DNA from: GCA-002713455 sp964428745
GTDB lineage: Bacteria; Fidelibacterota; Marinisomatia; Marinisomatales; TCS55
DNA length: 15,657 bases
Assembly: GCA_964428745.1 (NCBI GenBank)
Contig: CAYRYZ010000035.1
Span: 1 to 15,657, forward strand
Reading direction: 5' to 3'
Positions 6,640 to 12,190 of the stretch are shown piece by piece; position 1 is the first letter of the stretch; each line of letters starts with the position of its first letter. The notes beneath the pieces are model-generated. The model saw only the letters and a list, made by a program, of their open reading frames with translations. It did no database searches and was not told the DNA's origin. A program made the translations under genes and the position numbers.

Positions 6640-7309
6640 TAAACTTTTTTTATTTGATATTGATGGTACAATCATATCTCCAGGTAATGTTGCTAGAAAA
6701 TTACTAGATAAGATTGTATTAGATAGCTTTAAGCAATCCCCAAATTTACATTATGATGATGTGGCTGGATCAACGGATCCAATTATAGTTGAAACGGCAC
6801 TTTTGAGAATTGGTGAAAAAGAACCATTATCACAATCAATTAATTTTGTTCTAAATTTATATCAAAATGAATTAAAGGAAGTTTTTAATAGTTCAAAGGC
6901 CCCGTTTGTATATGATGATTCAATACAATTGTTAAATAAAATAAAAAATGATGGACATTTTTTTGGATTGCTTAGTGGTAATATAAAAAAAGCTGCCAAA
7001 ATTAAATTGAGTAAATTTAATTTATGGAGTCAATTTCCATTTGGTGTTTTTGGAGAAGATGCAGGAAATAGAGATGATTTGGTTTGGGCAGCAAGAGAAA
7101 AGGCATGGGATGTATTGCAGGAATCATTCCAGTTTGAAGATATAATTTTAATAGGAGATACTGTAGCAGATGCAGATGCAGCTTCAGTAAATGGAGCTAA
7201 ATCAATTATTGTATGTCGCATACCAGATAAAAAAACACAATTAGAAAAATCGAATGCTACAATAATTGTAGATGATTTAAGTAAGGTTGAATTAAATGAT
7301 GTCCTCTAA
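6632..7309 (+). CDS. HAD-superfamily phosphatase, phosphoglycolate phosphatase-like
   Basis: A 225-residue soluble HAD hydrolase. Motif I is D-I-D-G-T (nucleophile Asp9, general acid Asp11), motif II the Ser in L-L-S-G-N (115), motif III a Lys near 124-128, and motif IV G-D-T-V-A-D (Asp176, Asp180). The helical cap between about residues 18 and 90 is the C1 type found in Gph and related enzymes. Likely chemistry is hydrolysis of a small phosphorylated metabolite. Phosphoglycolate is possible, but the specificity cannot be read from sequence. The start is GTG at 6632, eight bases inside the end of plsC, so the two are translationally coupled. No earlier start is needed, since the first strand K-L-F-L-F-D-I-D begins at once. 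Confidence 0.85.
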   Translation: MRNKLFLFDIDGTIISPGNVARKLLDKIVLDSFKQSPNLHYDDVAGSTDPIIVETALLRIGEKEPLSQSINFVLNLYQNELKEVFNSSKAPFVYDDSIQLLNKIKNDGHFFGLLSGNIKKAAKIKLSKFNLWSQFPFGVFGEDAGNRDDLVWAAREKAWDVLQESFQFEDIILIGDTVADADAASVNGAKSIIVCRIPDKKTQLEKSNATIIVDDLSKVELNDVL

Positions 7310-7336
7310 AAAATATATTTATAAGATATAATTAAA

Positions 7337-7741
7337 ATGGACAATATAACTTATTACTCAACAGTAAAATTGCTACATATCATAGGTATGTCAGCATGGT
7401 TTGGCACTGCTCTTGCTGTATCAATTATATGGTCAAAAAAAGATGGATTAGATCTTAATCTAATACTTGATTTAATTACTAAAGTTGAAATGCCCGCATC
7501 TTTTTTTATTCCTTTAACAGGAGTTTTAATGACAATAGATCAAACATATTGGTTGAATATTGGATGGATACAGTTAAAAATAGTTATAGGTCTTCTAGCT
7601 GTTGTATTCAGCCATTTCTCTAGAGCAATGTTAATTCATCAGGATATGAAAAAGGATAAGAATAAACAAAAATTCAGTTTTTATCGTAATATATGTTTAC
7701 TAATGCTATTTATCATTATAATAATTGTAGGATACAAATAA
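7337..7741 (+). CDS. Four-helix membrane protein, CopD/DUF2269-like
   Basis: A 134-residue inner-membrane protein with four predicted helices (about 8-30, 50-67, 78-100 and 118-132). The first helix has K-L-L-H-I-I-G-M-S-A-W-F-G, the pattern of the CopD/DUF2269-type families, in which such a histidine may bind haem or metal. Other histidines are H93 and H101. Function unknown. A redox or haem-linked role is suggested only by this resemblance and by the thioredoxin-like gene starting one base after its stop. The 3' end of the gene contains the third TTGTA-N3-TACAA dyad. No Shine-Dalgarno site precedes the ATG. Confidence 0.65.
   Translation: MDNITYYSTVKLLHIIGMSAWFGTALAVSIIWSKKDGLDLNLILDLITKVEMPASFFIPLTGVLMTIDQTYWLNIGWIQLKIVIGLLAVVFSHFSRAMLIHQDMKKDKNKQKFSFYRNICLLMLFIIIIIVGYK
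7725..7737. promoter_or_regulatory. TTGTA-N3-TACAA dyad, copy 3 (thioredoxin-like gene start)
   Basis: A third perfect TTGTA/TACAA inverted repeat, spacer GGA, followed by AT, ends five bases before the ATG of the thioredoxin-like gene. It lies in the last codons of the preceding gene, where it encodes Ile-Val-Gly-Tyr-Lys, so coding constraint could explain part of it. Its place before a start codon matches copies 1 and 2. Confidence 0.4.
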
Positions 7742-7742
7742 T

Positions 7743-8258
7743 ATGGATAAACCACATGAATATGAACATATTGAATGGGTAAATTTTAATAAATTATCTA
7801 TAGATCCAACTATTTTGCCGGGTATTCAACAATCATTAAAAGAGAAAAAGGCAAAGATCAATATTGTTTCTTATTTTGCTGAATGGTGTCCAAACTGTCA
7901 TTATGACGCAATTACCTTAAAAAATATATATGATGAATATTCTCAATATGATCTTGAAATGATCTTGGTGATGAATTATGCTAATATGGAAAAATCGAGG
8001 AAGTTTATAGAATTATATGGATTAAAAATGGAAATGATTCTTGGAGAGTTGCATGAGAAAAGTGAAAAGGATGTTGATGAAATCTTATTTAGTCAATTCA
8101 GAAAAGATTTAAATGATTCACGTATATGGGGCACGCCATTTCATTTAATTATTATAAACGGTAAAATAGATAATATTGGAATTGTTAAAGGGGAATTTAT
8201 TAAAAAAGAAATTATAGAATTATTATCTGATAATTTTAAAGAGACTTTAACCTGTTAG
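7743..8258 (+). CDS. Thioredoxin-fold protein with W-C-P-N-C active site
   Basis: A 171-residue protein with a thioredoxin-like core. The strand I-N-I-V-S-Y-F-A precedes the redox-active W-C-P-N-C (Cys49, Cys52), and the cis-proline is in W-G-T-P (Pro132). The core resembles the TlpA/ResA/DsbE group of thiol-disulfide proteins, but there is no signal peptide or N-terminal helix, so it should act in the cytoplasm unless tethered by a partner. The protein ends in an extra cysteine (Cys171). The upstream membrane protein is its likely partner, with one base between stop and start. Its 3' end overlaps the convergent ferredoxin gene by 12 bases. The substrate is unknown. Confidence 0.8.
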   Translation: MDKPHEYEHIEWVNFNKLSIDPTILPGIQQSLKEKKAKINIVSYFAEWCPNCHYDAITLKNIYDEYSQYDLEMILVMNYANMEKSRKFIELYGLKMEMILGELHEKSEKDVDEILFSQFRKDLNDSRIWGTPFHLIIINGKIDNIGIVKGEFIKKEIIELLSDNFKETLTC

Positions 8259-8582
8259 TGCTACATCATAAGTTTCTTCAAATTCTTCAGTCTTAATCAT
8301 TCTTATCGCATCCCAAGTTAGTTTAGTACATGCCTTTGCACAAATTTGACAACCAATGCATTCATCATGGCGCACTTGAACGGGGGGAATTGGGGTACCA
8401 TATTTTTCGGTAGGGACTGGTTCTATGCAGTCAACGGGGCAAAAAGGTACGCAGACTTGACAGCCAGTACAGTTGTCTTCATCGACAACCGCAATTAGTT
8501 TAGGCTTCTTTTTTTTATAATTAACCTTTTCCGCTGGTTCAGGCACTGTTTTATAATGATCGTAATTATATTTTTTTGGCAT
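8247..8582 (-). CDS. 2[4Fe-4S] ferredoxin
   Basis: A 111-residue cytosolic electron carrier. After a Lys-rich N-terminal extension of about 30 residues come two cluster motifs: C38-x2-C41-x2-C44-x3-C48-P and C75-x2-C78-x2-C81-x3-C85. C52 is an additional cysteine. The linker between the motifs is longer than in clostridial ferredoxins and proline-rich (P-V-P-T-E-K-Y-G-T-P-I-P-P). The second motif lacks the usual proline after its last Cys. Its redox partner is not visible. This is the only minus-strand gene in the window: head-to-head with the other ferredoxin gene across 137 bases, and tail-to-tail with the thioredoxin-like gene with a 12-base overlap. No clear Shine-Dalgarno site. Confidence 0.9.
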   Translation of the reverse strand: MPKKYNYDHYKTVPEPAEKVNYKKKKPKLIAVVDEDNCTGCQVCVPFCPVDCIEPVPTEKYGTPIPPVQVRHDECIGCQICAKACTKLTWDAIRMIKTEEFEETYDVALTG

Positions 8583-8719
8583 AAATAATATATTCTTTAA
8601 TAAATATTAGCTGAAATTAACAGAAATTATTATTTTCACCCAACAGAAAAGGATTTTCTTAAAATATAAAAAGTGTTTTAATTTGAAGGGTGCTTTGAAA
8701 AACAAATTAGGAGATTATA
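8583..8719. promoter_or_regulatory. Divergent promoter region between two ferredoxin genes
   Basis: These 137 AT-rich bases must hold promoters for both ferredoxin genes. I see a small dyad AGAAAA-N3-TTTTCT (8645-8659) near the middle and a strong Shine-Dalgarno AGGAG (8709-8713) six bases before the rightward ATG. No well-spaced -35/-10 pair stands out on either strand. Confidence 0.45.
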
Positions 8720-9022
8720 ATGACCTATATTATAGCTGAGCCATGCGTAGGAACTTGTGATACAGCATGTGTAGAAGTCTGTCCTGTGGATTGTATACAT
8801 GGACCAGATGATAAAAAAGGTGCAGGCGCTGAAGCAAAAGCTGACGGTTTTGACCCTGATGGTAAACAACTTTATATTGATCCTGAAGAATGTATTGATT
8901 GTGGAGCTTGTGAACCTGAATGTCCTGTAGAAGCTATTTTTGAAGAAAGTGAAGTTCCTGAAGAATGGAATAAATATACTAAGATCAATTATGATTGGTT
9001 TGGTAGGGATTATTCAGGATAA
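8720..9022 (+). CDS. Ferredoxin, FdxA-like (7Fe/8Fe type)
   Basis: A 100-residue, strongly acidic cytosolic electron carrier. The first cluster motif is C9-x3-C13-x3-C17-x3-C21-P-V-D-C25-I and the second is C58-x2-C61-x2-C64-x3-C68-P. C9-x7-C17-x3-C21 is the spacing of the [3Fe-4S] site in 7Fe ferredoxins. The extra C13 in between could supply a fourth ligand or tune the site, so the cluster content (7Fe or 8Fe) is uncertain. A Gly/Asp/Lys-rich insert of about 25 residues separates the motifs. The ATG is well supported by AGGAG six bases upstream, the only strong ribosome-binding site in the middle of the window, suggesting high expression. The gene ends at a strong terminator and is divergent from another ferredoxin. 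Confidence 0.92.
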   Translation: MTYIIAEPCVGTCDTACVEVCPVDCIHGPDDKKGAGAEAKADGFDPDGKQLYIDPEECIDCGACEPECPVEAIFEESEVPEEWNKYTKINYDWFGRDYSG

Positions 9023-9045
9023 AAAAAAATAAAACAAACTTTTGT

Positions 9046-9080
9046 AAACGGCTGTTGTTTTTTCAACAGCCGTTTTTTTT
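9046..9080 (+). terminator. Strong intrinsic terminator between ferredoxin and mrp
   Basis: A perfect 12-bp stem (9046-9057 with 9064-9075, core ACGGCTGTTG) closes a six-T loop and runs into eight T residues (9073-9080). It lies 23 bases after the ferredoxin stop, the standard position. It ends only six bases before the mrp ATG at 9087, so it may also act as an attenuator for mrp. Confidence 0.92.
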
Positions 9081-9086
9081 GTATAA

Positions 9087-10208
9087 ATGATGAATAAAGA
9101 TAAAGTCATAGAATTATTAAAAACTGTATCCTATCCCGGTTTCAGTAGAGATATTGTTTCATTTGGAATGGTCAGAGATGTGAAAATAGAAGATGATTCA
9201 ATATCAGTAATATTAGAGATTAAAACACAGAATGAGGATAAAAAGGAAAATGTGATTAATAAAGTAAATGAATTATTACAGAACACGAATGTATTTCAAA
9301 AAATAAGTGTTTCTATTGAGAAAGACTCAAACCAACAACCAAAATCACAATCTCCTCAATCCTCGGAAGGCCAACCTCCTCAACCTTTAGGTGGTGTTAA
9401 ACATGTGTTAGCTGTCGCAAGTGGCAAGGGTGGTGTTGGAAAATCTACTGTAGCAGCAAATATAGCGCTGTCATTGAAAAATATGGGCCACAAAGTGGGC
9501 CTATTAGATTTAGATATTTATGGACCATCATTACCAATCATTTTAGGGATTGATGAACAACCTGATTTAACACAAGAGCGTAAGCTTATTCCGCTTGAGC
9601 ATATGGGGATGAAAATTATGAGTTTCGGTTTTATAAGTGGAAATCAAACTCCTGTTATTTGGAGAGGTCCATTAGTTGCAAGGATGACTGAACAATTTTT
9701 TCGTGATGTGGTATGGGGAGATCTAGATTTCCTAATCTTAGATCTACCTCCAGGAACAGGCGATATTCAATTGACTTTGACACAGAAACTAAAAATAGAT
9801 GGTGCAATCATTGTTACTACACCTCAAGATTTAGCCCTTTCAGATGTAAGAAAAGGTGCGGATATGTTTAAGAAAGTAAGTACGCCAATATTAGGAGTTA
9901 TTGAAAACATGTCTGGATTTTTTATAGAGGGGCATATTGAAAATGGGAAAAATCTTTCAGTTGAAGGACAACCGGTAGATTTAGGTGATGATGGTAATTT
10001 TGCTATTAGAATTGATTTATTTAAAAAAGGTGGTGGGAAAACTGAAAGTGAGCGCCTAAAGGTACCTTTGCTTGCCGAGATTCCTATCTCTCAGGATATT
10101 ATGGAAGCAACCGACTCTGGCAAACCATTATTAGAGTATAATACTGATACGCATATTGCTAAGATATTTAAAAAAATTGCTGAGCAGCTTTTAAATAGTT
10201 TGCATTAA
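9087..10208 (+). CDS. mrp: Mrp/ApbC-family P-loop ATPase (Fe-S carrier family), cysteine-free
   Basis: A 373-residue cytosolic MinD-like ATPase of the family that helps deliver Fe-S clusters. The N-terminal MIP18/DUF59 domain (about 5-78) is joined by a Gln/Pro/Ser-rich linker (82-101) to the ATPase domain. The latter has the deviant Walker A G-K-G-G-V-G-K-S-T (113-121), switch segment D-L-D-I-Y-G-P-S (139-146) and Walker B/switch L-D-L-P-P-G-T-G-D (218-226). The E-N-M-S-G-F motif (273-278) is normally followed by a CxxC that binds the bridging cluster. Here a longer Gly/Asp-rich stretch (279-313) with no Cys follows, and the whole protein has no cysteine. It may still act with partner proteins that hold the cluster. 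Two ATG codons, 9087 and 9090, are equally usable. No Shine-Dalgarno site. Confidence 0.92.
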   Translation: MMNKDKVIELLKTVSYPGFSRDIVSFGMVRDVKIEDDSISVILEIKTQNEDKKENVINKVNELLQNTNVFQKISVSIEKDSNQQPKSQSPQSSEGQPPQPLGGVKHVLAVASGKGGVGKSTVAANIALSLKNMGHKVGLLDLDIYGPSLPIILGIDEQPDLTQERKLIPLEHMGMKIMSFGFISGNQTPVIWRGPLVARMTEQFFRDVVWGDLDFLILDLPPGTGDIQLTLTQKLKIDGAIIVTTPQDLALSDVRKGADMFKKVSTPILGVIENMSGFFIEGHIENGKNLSVEGQPVDLGDDGNFAIRIDLFKKGGGKTESERLKVPLLAEIPISQDIMEATDSGKPLLEYNTDTHIAKIFKKIAEQLLNSLH

Positions 10209-10999
10209 TGTTTAGTTATTTTACGGCTACTATCGTGCTTATTTTTTTAGGATATGCAGTCATTTCCCCACTATTACTTTGGATTACTCCACTAAATGCA
10301 ATTGATAGAGGATTCTATCGTTTTAACCTTGGTTTATGTTGCATAATAGGCGCTCTTGGGATTATCGGCTACCATTTTATTGCAAAAAGTTTATCATTAG
10401 AAATATATTTATTGATATGGCTGTTATTAATGATGTTTATAACTGCAATGAATTGGAATTCAAGAACAATTAATAATTATATAATTTCTGCTATAAGCGT
10501 AATAGGTTGCATAATAATAGCTAAAATAATTCCAAGTATTGTGCCATCGATAAATCCAACCGGCGCACTTATCGTAACACTACTAAATTCCATTATTACT
10601 GCTGCTGTATTTTTTTCAATGATTCTTGGGCATTGGTACTTGAATATTGTGGCTTTACCAATACGATTATTAAAGCGATCAATAATTGTATTTTCATTGT
10701 TTTTATCTATTAGAATATTATGGGATAGCATTTATTTTGTTATGAATAATTATATTGATAATTATGGTATGAGTTATAATCTTTGGTCATTTATGTTTCA
10801 ATTTGATGGTTTTTTATTAGGTATTGCTTTTTTTATAGGTAATCTTTTCCCAATAGTATTGAATGTTCTAATTTGGCGAACAATAAAATTACAAGCCACA
10901 CAAAGTGCAACAGGCTTGCTTTATGTATCAGTTGTTTCAATTTTATTTAGTGATTTAATTCTTAAATACTATTTGCTAGAATATGGATTCATTGTTTGA
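10208..10999 (+). CDS. Eight-helix membrane protein of unknown function
   Basis: A 263-residue very hydrophobic protein with about eight predicted transmembrane helices (near 5-27, 40-60, 63-82, 88-109, 117-140, 158-178, 200-222 and 235-258). I recall similar proteins with the conserved landmarks G-H-W-Y-L (141-145) at the end of helix 5 and T-Q-S-A-T-G-L-L-Y (231-239) before the last helix, but no assigned function. Nothing identifies a transporter signature or enzyme site, and the His-Trp-Tyr cluster could bind a cofactor (speculation). Its ATG overlaps the mrp stop by one base (TAATG), and its stop overlaps the TTG of the next gene by three bases (TTGA), so mrp, this gene and the zinc-ribbon gene are probably one translational unit. 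Confidence 0.75.
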   Translation: MFSYFTATIVLIFLGYAVISPLLLWITPLNAIDRGFYRFNLGLCCIIGALGIIGYHFIAKSLSLEIYLLIWLLLMMFITAMNWNSRTINNYIISAISVIGCIIIAKIIPSIVPSINPTGALIVTLLNSIITAAVFFSMILGHWYLNIVALPIRLLKRSIIVFSLFLSIRILWDSIYFVMNNYIDNYGMSYNLWSFMFQFDGFLLGIAFFIGNLFPIVLNVLIWRTIKLQATQSATGLLYVSVVSILFSDLILKYYLLEYGFIV

Positions 11000-11379
11000 A
11001 AAATATTGATTGTGAAGTATGTAAAAGTGAGAAGTCTTTCTCAGATGCAATTCATTGCAAAGAATGTAAAAATCCTAATTTATTTGAAAAAAATATTGAT
11101 TTTTCTATATGCCCAATATGCGGCTGTAAAGACTTGTATCGCAAAAAAGACTTTAATCAAGCAGTTGGCTGCATTATAATATTAATTGGCGCTATTCTTG
11201 TGCCTTGGACATATGGAGTTAGTTTATTAGCGTTATCTTTACTGGATTTTTTGTTATATAAACGAGTAAAAGATTCTGTTGAATGCTATAAATGTAAATC
11301 CGAGTATAAAAATATTGCAGTCCCAACTCAAATAAAATCATTTGATCATCATACAGCTGAATTATATGAAACGAAATAG
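10996..11379 (+). CDS. Zinc-ribbon membrane protein of unknown function
   Basis: A 127-residue protein with four paired cysteines: C6/C9, C21/C24, C39/C42 (C-P-I-C-G-C) and C97/C100. These should form two zinc ribbons on the cytosolic side of a helical hairpin at about 56-88. The segment Y-R-K-K-D-F-N-Q-A-V-G between the second knuckle and the membrane resembles that of other small zinc-ribbon membrane proteins I recall, none with known function. The start is TTG at 10996, inside the stop of the previous gene. No ATG lies upstream of the first CxxC. The coupling suggests that the two membrane proteins act together. What they bind is not apparent. Confidence 0.75.
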   Translation: MKNIDCEVCKSEKSFSDAIHCKECKNPNLFEKNIDFSICPICGCKDLYRKKDFNQAVGCIIILIGAILVPWTYGVSLLALSLLDFLLYKRVKDSVECYKCKSEYKNIAVPTQIKSFDHHTAELYETK

Positions 11380-11440
11380 TTATGATTGATTGACCATCTC
11401 GAAAAGAGTAATTTCAAAGTTATTATTATAAAAATCATTT

Positions 11441-12190
11441 ATGTCAAATACCCTTAGAAATAAAATATTAAGCGGAGGCGATATACCTAAGCATATTGCA
11501 ATTATTATGGATGGTAATGGCCGATGGGCAACCTCACATAACTTACCAAGGTTGGCAGGCCACAGAGAAGGAATAAAATCTGTGAGAGAAATCGTCAGAA
11601 TCTGCGGTGAAATTGGAATTGAATATCTAACATTATATACTTTTTCAAGTGAAAATTGGAATAGACCAGTAAAAGAAGTATCCTCAATAATGAAGTTACT
11701 TTTCTCTACAATAAAAAAAGAGGTTCAAAATCTTCATAAGAATAATGTTCGTTTATTTGCAATTGGCAAATTGGATGATTTACCTCAGAAATCATATCAA
11801 GAAATAATGGAAGGAATTAATAAAACTAAAGAGAATACAGGGTTAAATTTAATCCTCGCATTAAGCTATGGAAGTAGGCAGGAACTATTAAGGGCTGTTC
11901 GTCGTATTGTTGATAGAAGCAAGATAGATAAAATTAAAATAGATGAGATTAATGAAGATATGATATCAAAAGAATTGTATACCTCGGAAATACCAGACCC
12001 AGATCTACTGATTAGAACTGGAGGTGAGAATCGGATAAGCAATTTTTTGTTATGGCAATCTGCATATACTGAATTTTATATGGTAGATATATTTTGGCCT
12101 GAATTTAGAGAAAAAGAACTCATCAATAGCATTGAGGATTATCAGGCAAGGCAACGCAGGTTTGGTAGAACAGGTGAACAGGTTTTATAA
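11441..12190 (+). CDS. uppS: Undecaprenyl diphosphate synthase UppS
   Basis: This cis-prenyltransferase condenses isopentenyl diphosphate onto farnesyl diphosphate, giving the C55 carrier for peptidoglycan and O-antigen. The 249 residues match the family. Visible motifs are I-A-I-I-M-D-G-N-G-R-W-A (19-30) with catalytic Asp24, G-H-R-E-G, T-L-Y-T-F-S-S-E-N-W-N-R, and R-T-G-G-E-N-R-I-S-N-F-L-L-W-Q (from 192) that binds diphosphate. It opens the envelope cluster. Sixty-one bases separate it from the previous gene and contain a TTGACC (11390-11395), but no -10 box at a proper distance. Its TAA overlaps the bamA ATG (TAATG). Confidence 0.96.
   Translation: MSNTLRNKILSGGDIPKHIAIIMDGNGRWATSHNLPRLAGHREGIKSVREIVRICGEIGIEYLTLYTFSSENWNRPVKEVSSIMKLLFSTIKKEVQNLHKNNVRLFAIGKLDDLPQKSYQEIMEGINKTKENTGLNLILALSYGSRQELLRAVRRIVDRSKIDKIKIDEINEDMISKELYTSEIPDPDLLIRTGGENRISNFLLWQSAYTEFYMVDIFWPEFREKELINSIEDYQARQRRFGRTGEQVL

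Noticed and set aside
7257..7271. Palindrome CTACAAT-A-ATTGTAG
   Set aside because: It is inside the HAD coding sequence, far from a start codon, and its arms are in the opposite order to the marR dyad. It is probably chance.
8645..8659. AGAAAA-N3-TTTTCT dyad as an operator between the ferredoxin genes
   Set aside because: It is short and low-complexity in very AT-rich DNA, so it is mentioned only as part of the promoter region.
9083..9088. TATAAA as a -10 box for mrp
   Set aside because: Transcription would begin after the mrp ATG and remove the start of a well-conserved domain.
11390..11426. TTGACC and TATTAT as a promoter for uppS
   Set aside because: The spacer is about 25 bases, too long for a standard promoter.
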